Part shown: positions 25,640 through 37,300 of the stretch, piece after piece
Numbering within the stretch: position 1 is the stretch's first letter
How the letters are laid out: each line of letters starts with the position of its first letter
Origin: Xiphias gladius
Taxonomy: Eukaryota; Chordata; Actinopteri; Istiophoriformes; Xiphiidae
Reading direction: 5' to 3'
Assembly (NCBI RefSeq): GCF_016859285.1
Contig: NC_053410.1
Coordinates: 21,841,558-21,905,557, forward strand
DNA: 64,000 nucleotides
Made by a program: the position numbers and the translations under genes
The notes under the pieces: model-generated
Told to the model about the DNA's origin: nothing
The model's database searches: none
The model's input: the letters and a program-made list of their open reading frames with translations, nothing else

Positions 25640-27090
25640 AGGATTAATGCATAAAGTGATTCAGGGCGATATCCGCCACTGAATACAAGACTGTTAACTG
25701 GAATGTCGGAGTTGTAGCCCAATTAAGGAACTGGTTATGGAAGGCTTCGGGTCCTACTGAGCCTTTCTTCTAAAAATATTCATAATGAGAATTTACTTTT
25801 CCCCTCAAATGACACAATTGATCAGATAACTACATTTATTGCCTAAGCAGCATTTGGCTGGTGGTTTAAGACACTGAAATTGGCAGCTCCTTTTAAAAAA
25901 AGAAAACAAAACATTGGACTAAAAAAAAGTCTCCCGGCTCCTGTTGCTCGTGTGGAGATGTTTCCAGGCTGCCAAGGCCGCGAGTGACTCCTGGAGCCGC
26001 AGACAGATGCGCCCAGCTGTCTGCGCTTCGAGCAGCCTGGTGGCGAAGTCTTTGTTATGATGGGACCGGGTGGGTGTGACCGCCGTCAGGAGAGCATTGA
26101 CAGAAAGTGAGAAAGTCCCGTTTGATGTTCGCCGGCCCCCTTTGCACGAGCCATTTGCCGAATGGGGCCTCTGGGCACCTTCAAAAGCGAGAGGTAACCA
26201 CGATGATGGTTATAATGTTTTCGACCAAACTCGATTCGAAAATATACCATTTACAGTAAAATTGTGTTAACTGGTCATCTATTGTTAAAACAATGTCTGT
26301 TATTAAAATAACGCCCTAGGTCAAATAATCTGGAAATAAAATGTAAACACTGGCCACACACTGTATTTATGACCCTTCCATTATCTTCTAAGTTGTTGTG
26401 AACCAAGTCTGCTATCTCCAAATCTCATCACATAATCAGCTTTTAACCTCAGGCCCCAGACTTCAGAGAGCAGAGTCGCTGAGCCACACAGAGCCCCAGA
26501 CTCTCTGGAGCCTGGCCGGCGGGCTCCTGCGGTAGGTGTAAACTCATCAATGAGCGGCTTAATTAGGGGCCAATTGTTGACCATGATCTCCCCGTTAGTT
26601 GGCGTTTTAAGTGCAAAGATGGGGACAAACAGCGCATGTGAAAGCCGAGCATATGGTCGGTCTCTGTTGACAGGTGACCCGACACAATACCTGTGTGGGG
26701 CTCTGTCCGTCCATGCTACTGTCTTCAACATGGCAGTAAATGGCGCACTTATCCTTAGTGATTTAATTTATGATGATTTGCTTATGTGGCTTTCTTTGAT
26801 TTGGCTTTAGCCCCATATCTTCTTGATGTTATGAGATAATGAAATCAGGAGATCCATACAGTGAGTTGCGATAAGAGCCTTCAGCCTAAATGGGCAGCCG
26901 CCATCTTTATCAGTTCTCTCTTACAGCCTCCTCCCTTCTAAAGACGAAGGACGGGATGATCCATTCATGTTGAACTAATCCCAAAATAAAGATAATATCA
27001 GCGGTATCTTTACGCTATCCAGCTGTGGCACCGGGCCAAAGAGCTTGAAGCCATGAAATACAGATTCCAGTGCTGCAGTGTAGAAGATAA
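25640..27090. other. spacer between vox 3' end and vent promoter
   Basis: No gene. Between 26,400 and 26,720 there is a non-repetitive segment with AGGTGTAAACTCATCAATGA then GCGGCTTAATTAGGGGCCAA, holding a T-box-like half site and a TAATTA core. This suggests an enhancer, but no motif spacing proves it. The rest is plain AT-rich sequence. Confidence 0.45.
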
Positions 27091-27092
27091 AC

Positions 27093-27098
27093 TTTATT
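27093..27098 (-). terminator. vox: vox polyadenylation signal
   Basis: AATAAA on the minus strand about 140 nt downstream of the vox stop codon, within AT-rich sequence, followed by the spacer towards vent. Confidence 0.6.
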
Positions 27099-27236
27099 TA
27101 ATGATAAATAGACTTTTCTATGCATCATATACAATTTTTATATCAAATATATATCAAAATAAAAAACACACATCAAATAAAACAACTCTGGATTGCACTT
27201 TTTTTTGGATTCTAAGTGTTTCAGTCGAAAACGTCC

Positions 27237-28215
27237 CTAGCAGATAGTTTGTGGGTAGAAATGAGGTTTGTGGATCATGAGATGAGGGGGGTTGTTGGGG
27301 GGCATCGGTTGCTGGAGGACCATCTGCGGGACGGGGAGCGGGTAAAAGGCCGGGCCCGCCGCGGGGTAGTGGGGCCGCTGTCCTGTCATGCCGTGGTACT
27401 GAACTGGCGGCAGAGGCTGGAACATCACCGCTGGGACCTGGGGGGCGAGGTAGTCCTGCACCTCCCGTTTCAGCTTCATCCTCCGGTTCTGAAACCAGGT
27501 CCTCACCTGAGAGAGGCAGCAAACAGTCAGTCAGTAAAGTCAGCAGCCAGAGCAGTGCGCAGGGTAGACCCTCAGCTGTTAAATGGTATGTATGAAACGG
27601 ATTGGTTTGCACCGAAAATGGCGTCTTACCTGCGTCTCGGTGAGGTTCAGCTTCTGTGCTGTCTTCACTCTCTCCCCGGCATCCAGGTACTTGTGCTTGC
27701 CGAAGATCTTTTCCAGTTTGCCGATCTGCTCGGGGGTGAACTTTGTGCGCACACGGCGCTGTGGTCCGTCCTTCTCCGCCTCGCTCCCTTCGTCCACCGA
27801 GTGGCACTCGGAGGACGCCGCTTCGCTCTCATACCCGGAGGAGTACCCGCCGATTTCTGAAACTGGAGCAAGGAAAAGTCGGGTTATAAGACATCAAGAC
27901 CGAACAACTGGTTTAAAGTTAGGGGTTTTTATGCTGCTTACTTGGTGAGGCGCAGCTGGTCGAATGCGAGGGCGAGCACAGGCCGGAGTCCAGAGGCCCG
28001 CTCATCTCCACCGGCTCCATGTGCTCAACGGCCTTGGACAGCCTGGGTTTTGGCTGCAGGTAACCTTTGCCAAAGGTCGGGGGCCGCGGCTGCACCACGC
28101 AGGGAACGTGAGGTCTGCAGGCGGGCGCGGCCTCCGTGCCAGCGCCGTGGTCCTCAGCCGGAGAAGTGTTGTGATGACTCTGGGCCAGCCAGTCCACAGA
28201 AAAGTATTTCACCAT
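27237..28215 (-). CDS. vox: vox, Vent-family homeobox transcriptional repressor (3 exons)
   Basis: Exons run 28215-27942, 27862-27630 and 27506-27237. Introns are only 79 and 123 bp, in phases 1 and 0, giving 258 residues. The N-terminus MVKYFSVDWLAQSHH is what I recall for fish Vox and resembles the head of Xenopus Xvent2. A Gly-Tyr-Ser-Ser-Gly plus acidic segment leads into a homeodomain at about 126-185. Helix 3 reads VRTWFQNRRMK, again with Thr47, Gln50 and Asn51. The C-terminal tail is Pro/Gln-rich (about 190-245) and holds PHFY eight residues before the end. Known role of the family: BMP-induced repressor of organiser genes, partly redundant with Vent. An in-frame ATG exists upstream at 28326, but it lies upstream of the TATA box, so I chose 28215. 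The GC-rich open frame on the opposite strand is only a shadow. Confidence 0.94.
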
Positions 28216-28298
28216 GTTTGCAGTGCTGCCCTGTGACCCGTGAAGCCACCTGATGACCGGTGGGGAGTGTGTGATAACAGCTCCTGTCCGGGGTCGGC

Positions 28299-28305
28299 TT
28301 TTATA
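28299..28305 (-). promoter_or_regulatory. vox: TATA box of vox
   Basis: TATAAAA on the gene strand, 84 bp upstream of the chosen ATG, predicting transcription start near 28,270 and a 5' UTR of about 55-60 nt. Confidence 0.8.
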
Positions 28306-28325
28306 GGGGCCTGGCGCTCGCCGCA

Positions 28326-28341
28326 ATTTGCATATGCAGAG
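28326..28341 (-). promoter_or_regulatory. vox: palindromic octamer site in vox promoter
   Basis: ATTTGCATATGCAGAG on the plus strand, with a perfect octamer ATGCAAAT on the gene strand, 21 bp upstream of the TATA box. It differs from the vent copy by one base over 16. Likely POU-V (Pou5f3) site; zebrafish Pou5f3 is reported to activate vox. Confidence 0.75.
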
Positions 28342-28370
28342 GCCCCTGTTAACGCCTGATCGATCCCGAT

Positions 28371-28384
28371 GATTAGGGGTTAAT
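28371..28384. promoter_or_regulatory. vox: homeobox-like site pair in vox promoter
   Basis: GATTAGGGGTTAAT shares ATT-r-GGGGTTAAT with the vent promoter and lies 30 bp past the octamer (38 bp in vent). Factor unknown; homeodomain core motifs TAAT/ATTA are present. Confidence 0.5.
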
Positions 28385-28431
28385 GGCTCGTTATTGAAGT
28401 CTTTACATATCCTGTGAGTGTGTGAAGACCT

Positions 28432-28446
28432 GGCGCCGCCGAGTCT
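28432..28446. promoter_or_regulatory. vox: BMP/Smad response element upstream of vox
   Basis: GGCGCC-GCCGA-GTCT has the same GC-box, 5-bp spacer and GTCT layout as the vent copy and the canonical Id-type BMP response element. It is 217 bp upstream of the vox ATG. The spacer differs while the two boxes are identical, as expected if only the boxes are constrained. Confidence 0.75.
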
Positions 28447-29185
28447 GTGAGAATCCTCCTGAGCTCATGCATTTGTCAGGCCCCGACTGAAACCGCAGCG
28501 GGGACCGTATACTTTCATGTTGCTGCCGCCCTGCAGCAGCAGCGCCGTGGCCAGTCTTGCCAGGCTGGGCTCAGCCATTTTAAACGCTCTTCTTCCACAT
28601 GAATGCCCGAGTTAACATGGATGCAGTTACTGAAACCCAGGGTCTGACGAAGAGAGAAATACTCATTAACAGCTTATGCTTTAACGCGGTGGTTCTTAAA
28701 GTGGGGTGCGGGGGTCCACCTAGGTCCCCAGGAAATGGTTTGGCCTTAATTAAGGTCTCCGGAGGTTAAAAACGTGCTTTGATTTGTTATAACTCCCCTC
28801 GCTGTTGGATCACTCCCCCATTACAGTTGGGGCCATTTTCTTTGACGGCGATCACCGACGATACCTCTGTGCTTCGGGTGCCGAAATGGGTCCCTCTGAG
28901 GTCTCTGACATGGCAATGTGTGAGCGAGAAAAGTATGTTCACAGGTCAGGCGCTGGGCTGAAGGTTGAGCAAAACCACAGAGGCGAGAGCCTGGAGCCAC
29001 GCGGCGAAAGGAGAGAGGGGAGTCCCTCGACCGTCCCTTTCATTGAATCGGCTTTCACTGCTCTCCCTTTCCCCCTCTCCCTGGCTCATTTAAAAAAAAA
29101 AACAACATAAAAACAACAACCCTGAATGATTCTTTCACCGGTAGGACGCACTCGGAATCAGTCACCAGGTCTCAGTGGGTATTCA

Positions 29186-29585
29186 GTGGTGGAAAGCAAC
29201 GAGGTGCATTAACTCAAGTAGTGTATTTAAATACAACTCTGAGACGCATGTACTTTACACATGATATTCCACTGGCTCCCTATGACTGTACTACCAAAAC
29301 GTACTGTATATAAATATCAGTTAATATTGGTTCCACCAACGTCAGCATGAAAGTGCTGCTTACATATGAACGCATCACTAATCCAATAATGTAATATTAT
29401 GTCCGTGACCAGGGCTGTTCTGCATGGTCAGTACTGGCGGTTGCGAAAGTACATTTTTTGCATATACTTCTGTACTTCACGTGGGTAAAAGTTGGAATTC
29501 AGGACTTGTACTTGTAATGGTGTACTTTTGTATTGCGGTTTCGCTTTGACATAAGTAAATGACAGGTATACTTCTACCACCGCCG
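29186..29585. repeat. fish repeat, related copy between vox and kndc1
   Basis: The ends are GGTGGAAAGCAAC at the left and CTTCTACCACC at the right. The interior includes ACTCAAGTAGTGTATTTAAA and GTACTTGTAATGGTGTACTTTTG. Confidence 0.55.
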
Positions 29586-31126
29586 GAAATCGTGTCTTAT
29601 AGTTTAAGTAATTTAGTATTTAGGGAGCAGCTCCGAAATTCACTCCTTAATCCTCATAGTGATCCATGCATGAAAAGTGACTTCTGGGACCCGGTGTGTG
29701 GTGAAAGATATGCTTTCCGGGTCAGAGCAGATAATACATGGGGGCCAAACAAAAAGCCAGTCTGGTGTAGGCTCCCAAAATGATTCTTTCTAATCCAAAT
29801 TTAGCTTCATTTTTTTTTTTTTTTTTCAAATTTGGGTTTCTGGTTATGGCTGATTCAGCGGGATCCCATTTTACAGTCACGGGCTTTCATTTTGAGCTGC
29901 AGGTTTAATTAACAGTCTATCATGACAGAGGTGTAAACAACGGGTCCATCACAGGCATTTAACAGTGGATGTAATAAAGGGAACTGATCGTGTGCGTAAA
30001 ACCCAGCTTTAGGGCCATTTATAAAGCGACAGCAACATCCTCCGCACTGTGGCTCCACGAAACCCACCAGCACAGTTTTACCCGTGTTATCGGATGGGGG
30101 GGGGGCATAAGCAGTCCCCCGATGGTTTCGTATTGACGTGTCTTTGATACCCTGGTGAGCGCCGGCGCCAGCTACCCCAGAGCCAGCATTTGGCACAGGC
30201 GCTTCAAACATTACAGATCAAAGGTATTACAGTAGCAACACAATTACAGCCGATTGTCGGCCCCTTCAAATGTAAATATGCCAAAACAAGCTGCAAGGAA
30301 GCTGGGAAAAGCCCGGGGGCGCAAACGGGCCCGTGGAAAAGACCCAGGTAATCCTTGCATTCACGGCTTCACACACCAAAGGCTACAAATATTAGACATC
30401 ACCTTTATAATATTTCATGTTTGGAAATATTATAAGATCGCTCTCAAGTCACTAGGATCATCCGGAGCCACATTCCCCAGACTTTTCATCAGGATGAATG
30501 CTCAGTCTTCTCCAGCATCTGTAAACAGTTAACGTGATGACTGACGGTTTTCTCATCATGTCTGTTACGGTGCCCAGTAAACCGGGACAACTTTCCAACT
30601 GGGTCAGACCTGTGGGATTTGCGCGCCCCCCCCCCACATGAGAACTCTCTGCACTCCGCAGCGCAGGGACAATGCCCATAAACTGATCGTTTAGTTATAT
30701 GACAATGCAGATAAGAGGCTGGGCCCAGTCGTCTCCTTTATCGGCGACCTGTCGCTAAGGAGGCAGCAGTCCCTTTAGCCTTTCGGGGCTTTTTTATCTC
30801 GCGGGCTTTGAAGATGCGCCCTGATCCCGTCAGATAACAATAAAAAGCGCCCGGGACGTCGCCCTCACACTGCGCCGATTTCCTCAGCTCAGCCCGCATG
30901 GGCTCCGTGTGTCCCGGACGAAGGGCTGCACTCTTTGTATTGTAATTTTCCCGCGGCACACTGGCCCGGATAAAGCAAGTCGTCCACCAGGTAATATTAC
31001 TGTGCCTGCCTGGAGGTGCCACAAGCCAAACAGTAAATAAATACACTCGACCTTGGAATTCCACGGTGCTCTGAGTGGAGCCCTTTTCAGGTCATTCATG
31101 AGAATATCTACGGTCCTGGAGGTCCA

Positions 31127-31612
31127 CTGGTGCAAGAACTATTCAGATCCTTCACCCTAGTGAAAGTAGCAGTATCCCAATAGATAACACTCCATTACAA
31201 GTATAATTCCTGCATTCAAATTCTTTTCTAAGTAGAATTATAGAAGTATTATTAGCATAATGTGCTGGAAGTAAGTACTCATTAGGCATCACAATAGCCC
31301 CTGTCACTGTTACATGATATATTACAGTCTGTTACTGGGTTATTGTACTGATGCACAAACGTGTAAACGTGTAGTTTTAATGTTGCAGTGGAAAACGTGC
31401 AGTGCAATGCATCTGTTTTAAAATGATTACATTTTGTAACATAAACTCCTGATCGGCAAAGTGCCTAGGAACTGCAGCTGTTAGACAGATGTAGTGGAGT
31501 GGAAGTACAAAGTATGAAATGGAAATGCTCAGGTAAAGTACAAGTACCTCAAAATTATAGGCTACTTTAGTACAGTTCTTGAGTAAATGTACTTAGTTAC
31601 ATTCCGCCTCTG
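31127..31612. repeat. fish repeat, related copy between vox and kndc1
   Basis: AACTATTCAGATCCTTCACC, CACTCCATTACAAGTATAAT at the left, and GAGTAAATGTACTTAGTTAC followed by ATTCCGCCTCTG at the right. Confidence 0.65.
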
Positions 31613-33200
31613 CCCCAGCCCCTTTTTAACAGCTAACAAAACGTATTTAACATTGTTTTATCACATTGATACCTCACGACTTTTGAACTGATGTCATGTT
31701 TCAGAGGGCTGCTATAGGAAAAGGCACATTATTTCTGGCTGGAGTCTCAGAGACCCCGGCTGTAAAACAAGGTTAAATAGAATGGGTTTTCATATGCTCT
31801 ATATCTGGATTTGACAGTACTTTTTACGCAACGCTACCCCTCCCAAATCCCCAGGAGTCCATCTGGATTTATTTTACTGGAGTTTGTTATAGTCGTGATG
31901 TCTAACAGGCCGTAACTGACCCCAAACATAAGTCATATCATCATGCATAATGAGTTTTTTAATAGTGAAAAAAAGTTCACTATGATGTTGCTACCACACA
32001 CTGTAAAGCCCCGTAGGAGGAGAGAAACCCACGCTTCAGCTCTCCCACCTCGTCCCACATTCCTTGACAGATGTAGCAGGGCTGTAACCTGCCGTGCAGC
32101 CATTCTATCAAGGATACTGTCTGACAATAATATGCTTTGGCAAGAGAGAGCTTATGAAATCTCATTTATTTGGCTAAATTAAGCAAATCTTCATAGCATG
32201 TCACATTCCATCTCCACGGTGTGTTTCAGGGCAGAAGAAAACCATGGAAGAAAGAGGGCGGGCACGAAAATAGAAAAATAGACACAGTCTGAACATCCTT
32301 CCTCAAATAACATTCTGCACACTGACATCTCATTATGTTCTATCATTTTCTCTGTAATGGTAAGGTATTGTCATGACAGTAAGCTTGTCTGGCTTTTACC
32401 ATTCAAGACACACTATTAATAATAAATGCAATTATTTCACATTGTGCTGTTTAAATGGAATTCATATTAGATATTAATTCAGCAATCTAGTCATATAAAT
32501 CTCATCTGGTAATCTCGTAATTGGTAAACAAACAGATCTACTTGTCGTAGGTTACGCAGAATATAAGATCAGTAAACTGTTCAGTAAATGAAAACATTCT
32601 GCATCATTTTGTGTTGTTTCCTACAAGTCACACACAATTCAGCAACATGATTTAGATTGTATTTGAATGTCTGACAAGGCTGGATTAACCTGCCAGGGGA
32701 GTTTGGGCAAAAGTGGCTGGGCCCCTATTTACCCCCCATTGAGTCCTCTTTCTGTGAATTGTGCACAGTATTCCTCTGCTGGAAAGACAAGTTTCCTAGT
32801 TTGCTGTGTGCTGAGTTAATTTAATTTAATCTAATTTAGGAATATGGACCTTGTACGTACAATATCAGATGAAATGATGAAGGTCTTAAAGTCATATCTT
32901 GACATAAGAACATTCTAAGACACGGCCTCCAGATAAGGTTACAAGGCGCCAGTACATTCCATCAGAACTGGCTGACAGATGGGTGAACAGCTTGGGAAAC
33001 TGCCTCCCTCCACACCTTTCCAACGTCAGAATTGAGGGGGCTGTGCCTGACAATTTCTATAACTTTGCAAAACGGACAATCCAACATCCATGCCCACTTC
33101 TCACAGTTATTGGCCAGGCGTGTGGCGGTGAGAAAGGAACCAGGGTTTGAACTGAACCCCTTTTTTTCATTTGTTGCAGAACTACTTATGTCACTTGTAT

Positions 33201-33243
33201 GTACAACAGAGTGCAACATTATGAATGTTGCACTCTGTTGTAC
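33201..33243. repeat. perfect inverted repeat, 20-bp arms, 3-nt loop
   Basis: Arm GTACAACAGAGTGCAACATT (33201-33220), loop ATG, exact complementary arm 33224-33243, followed at once by an 11-base C run. Non-coding, between vox and kndc1. Confidence 0.97.
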
Positions 33244-33294
33244 CCCCCCCCCCCATTTTGAGGACTGTGTCTCGGCCCCTCTCTAAGCCTTATT

Positions 33295-33640
33295 TCCACT
33301 GCAGGAGCTTTTTTTTTTTTTCAACCCACAACTGCAAACGCACTGTTCGTGCTGGTAGTTCACTGAGCTGTGACCAACAGTTATGATACTGTAATGGAGC
33401 TGCAGAGGAGATTTCACAAACAATGACCCATGACAAAGTCAAGGCTTTGTTGAGCATTTTTGGTGAGGACACCGTCCAGAGGGAATTTGAGATGGCTACC
33501 GGCAATGACAAAGTTTGCCTGAAAATTTTGTCTCGGTTGAGCGAGCTAAACATTCATCACAATCCGACACAGTGCCGGGAGAAGCTGAAAAAAAAAAAAA
33601 ATAGGACTGCAAAAAAAATACAGGACCACAACAGCAGACA
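33295..33640 (+). mobile_element. transposon-derived Myb/SANT-like domain fragment
   Basis: From about 33,423 the frame reads KVKALLSIFGEDTVQREFE, then NDKVCLKILSRLSEL and QCREKLKKKK, ending with IQDHNSRHG. This is the Myb/SANT-like (trihelix type) domain seen in proteins of Harbinger-type and other fish transposons. The usual opening Trp is not visible. The frame runs through a poly-A tract and then into unrelated repeat. It is most likely a dead fragment. Confidence 0.6.
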
Positions 33641-34320
33641 TGGCCGGCTTTCCGATCGCCTTCAGCGTTTCATGGAAATCCATTCAGTAGTTGTTAAGAT
33701 ATTTCGGTCTGGACCATTGTGGGGAACTGACTGACCAACAAACTGACAATGCCATTCTGCCTTAAGACCCTCATCATGTCAACTGATGCGCTTTAGTGGC
33801 GCAAATTCCCAAAACAAAGTTACAACTTATCATATTAGCACATTGCTACTCAGTGAACTTGTGGCTTTTGGGGGCTCCTGGGGTTGGAGACCATAACAGC
33901 TAAGTTACAGGGTCAGTTAACAAATAATGATAAGAAATGTCACTGTATCAGCTGAGGAAGAAATATTAAAAATTACTAACACCAGCCATTACTTTTGTGC
34001 CTTTGTGGAAGAAAAACTAATAACAAAATCAAAAAGATGTGTGACCAACAGCAGAACCTGTGCAATCTAAAAGGTGCTAGTTATAAATAAAGTTTGCCTT
34101 GGAGTCTAAGCTGATATTACTGACTGAAGTTAAGGGGCGTTTGACAAATATTCGTACGAAAGCAGAAAAGGTTTTCCAGTCTACAAGGTTCTGCTGACAG
34201 GATGACAGACGCATCTGAGGGTCGTGCCTGGGCCATGGAGCCTCAATCCGACTTGGACATGGGATGTTGACCTGTTGGTGGCGACTCACTCAGGGCTATG
34301 AGATTTGACTGGGCCAGGAC

Positions 34321-37300
34321 TCACTGGAAGTTGGCCTTCACCCTCCTCAGCGTGTCCTGGATTCTCCGTGCTTGTCGCTCGCTGGACTGCTGGAAGTTGG
34401 CATCGCTGTTGCTGGCCAAGAGGTGGATGTCAGAGGTGGCGAGCCGGGCGATGCGGCGCCGAAGGTAGGCCTGCAGCTCCCGGTCCGGGCTGTAGGAGTA
34501 AACTGCCTCCTGGAAGGCGTGGACCTGACTCACAACCTTTGCTATGCTCCTAGAACCAAATACGAATGAATGGACGAGAGGATAAAGCAACATGTAATAA
34601 GGAAATAGAACAAAAGTTAAAGTGAAAACATTTAAAGAATATAAATCTAGGTGCACATTCAACCTGTTCTTTCCTCGTAGCATCGTCTTTAGCTTCGTCT
34701 GTGACCTGATTTGGAGAGAGCGGGGATGACCCAGGGTCCACACTCAACAGCTGTGTCTCTCCCTTTCCCACCTAGATCTCCTGACCCCAGCATCTGGCTA
34801 CACCCAGTCTCCTCTCAGCATCTGGCCCAGAACCTCTTTTCCAATCAAACCCCATCCAATGGGCGCCATCTGGTGCAACACTGGCACCCTTACCATCAAC
34901 CCAAATTCAGCAGCTGTGCCATTACCATCCAACCGCCACTTGCTGTGACCCCAGCATCTGGTCAGCCATATTGGACTGAAGGAGAAGGACACAGGAAAAT
35001 GCGTCCTCGCAGCAAGTTGGCCGACTTTGTCATAGATAGATACTCCATATGTGGGGGGGACAGATAATTTTCAGTTAATGACACTGACTGTTCATATTTT
35101 GTGTCATTACAAGGATAGGTATCAGGCTAATTTCACTGCCTGTATGCATCTTTCACAAACACCCCACCTCTAACATAATCAGTGCAAATTCCAGCACGCA
35201 GTAAAATCATGGTTGTAATGATAGAGGAAGGGGGGACTTGGCACTTGGCTGCATGGATGTTTTGTTGAAACAGGGCTTCCATTCACTCTACGTTACTCAC
35301 CAACCAGCAAGCACTCCGCTGACATATTTTGTCCTTTAACTTCCTGTCTGCACCATAAAGAGGAGTGTTTCGCATTGTGTAGGGGGACATCTGGTGCTTG
35401 TGAGATTGGATGTGGCCAGTTTTACAATGTAACGTACAGCATTAAGGACTGCCACATCAGGAAGAAACTGAGACTCTCTTTTCTGGCAGTTTTCTAAACA
35501 TAAGTTGCTATTAAAAGATGTAACAGCACTAATTAGACCATTTCACCTGCACAGACCCCAGATCAACTAGACAAGTTGCACTATATTATTTATCTAGATA
35601 AGCTCTACTGAAAAACCACCGAACTCTCACATCTAAATCCAAATCCAAATCAAATCATAATGTCATGTCACAGGATTCTTTTTACTTTGTCTATAACACA
35701 TGTTCAAACAGAACTTGGAGCAGAACGTTTTTGTGATCCAACCAAACCTTTTCCACACTTGTTTGAGGGAAGACTCATTTTCATGTGTCTGTACGAGGTT
35801 CAATGAATTGGATATAAACAAGCTTTCCATGACTTGGACTTATAATTATGTTCTGAGCTGATTATTCCAGCTTTTATCATTAATCGTTCCCCTCCACTCA
35901 AAAATGTGTTCTGCTTATTTTGACTTCATTTAAATGTTTGAGCGTCACTGTGGAGAATCATGTGTGCCTAGAATTTGACACTAGAAGGCTGGAAAGTTTC
36001 TCTGTGCCCAACTTACATCTCAGTTTAAGACGTGGACATAGGAGCGGGATTTTGTGATATCACAACTAGTTTGGAAGCCAATCACGCTGTGATGTGGAAA
36101 TGAGAAACTTTCAGGACACACACACTGAAACTTTGCTTTGTGGTGAAATACAGACATCTTGTATCTAGTAACCTTTGTACTGAAAAATATTTGCACGTTC
36201 ATAAACTGTAGGTTTTTCAGTGAGGGAGAAGAAGTTTATGTGCTTTTAAGAATTTGTAAGTAGTTTACTGAAGTAGTTAGTTGAAAAACCAAATCAGACA
36301 AATTTTTATTCACAGCAAAGCAGTTTTGTATGTCTTACAACATGTCTGCAGTGGATCGTTCATAAATTAATATCAATTAATAAATCTTTAAAATTAGTCT
36401 ATTAATAATTATTATATTATCAATAATATAATTTGGAATTATCAGACCAACTAAGCAAAATGCATCTAGTATAGTGATACTTTGTGAGAACGGCTAATTC
36501 GGAATTCATGAATTTGATGTGTAAATTAAACAGTGAGCTGTCGGCATGCAAAGATGACTCATTTTTATTCGCTTAAAAAGTGTATGACCACTTGTCTTCT
36601 TACAGCCAGATCAGAGAGACTACAGTGAGAATACAAGTGCTTTTAACTGAGGACTGTTATCGTGCTGCTGCTTTTTTTCATGATAGACACATTGAAATGT
36701 TGCTACAAGACAATGTAAAGCAACTGAATCCTTGATAACTGCATCAAAGACTGTCTTTTTAATCTACTGTAGATGTGGTGGTGTCAGGTCTTCTGAACAC
36801 ATAAATGTGTTTCCAACTTTGTGGAATTTATTTAGCCTGCGTGAAACAATCAGGACCGAAACTTTTCAAAAGGATCCCTCTGCAGCTTGCAATACTCAGT
36901 GTTACGCCCACTTTGAGTGACCTCACGCCGTTGCTTTCTACGCATCGAATCAAACGGAGCCAGTTGAGGTGGTTAAGACGTCTGTGTAAGATGCCTCCCA
37001 GACGCGTCCTACGGGAGGTGTTTTGGGCATGTCCAACCAGGGGGAGACCTCAGAATCTTCCGAGCTGGAGGAGTTGGCCGGGGAGACGGTCACCTGGGCA
37101 GCCCTGCTTAGACCGCTGCCCCCGCGACCCGCACCCAATGGCAAATGGCAGTTGATCATATTAAATGGATGGATCTTATAATATTTTATGTGGAGTGGTG
37201 GAAATTATTCATCAAATCATTACTTTTATAATACTGTTCGCTATTTATTTGCAGTGGTGGCAAATATTAATGAAATCATTGAGAAACAGTGATTTTTGGC

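Larger units (their letters stand above)
28450..34320. other. spacer between kndc1 and vox
   Basis: No supported gene; in human this position holds UTF1, and I see no UTF1-like frame. It contains a GC-rich stretch at about 30,000-31,080 without convincing coding capacity, two fish repeats, a hAT-like end at 28,688, the 20-bp hairpin and the Myb/SANT-like fragment. No clear kndc1 poly(A) hexamer lies close to its stop; the first AATAAA I noticed on the minus strand is near 32,163. Confidence 0.5.

Noticed and set aside
27216-27860. Long plus-strand open frame of 214 codons
   Set aside because: It is antisense to vox exons 2 and 3, spans both splice sites of intron 2 and matches no family; high GC content explains the lack of stops.
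28215-28326. Upstream in-frame ATG for vox at 28326
   Set aside because: It is upstream of the TATA box, and the extra residues do not resemble the family N-terminus.
30254-30532. Basic N-terminal frame (KARGRKRARGK)
   Set aside because: Only a short basic patch; the rest is low quality and there is no splice or promoter support.
28450-34320. UTF1 orthologue, expected from human synteny
   Set aside because: No frame with a Myb-like N-terminus and leucine zipper of UTF1 type. The only Myb/SANT-like piece (33,423) is on the opposite strand and is transposon-like.
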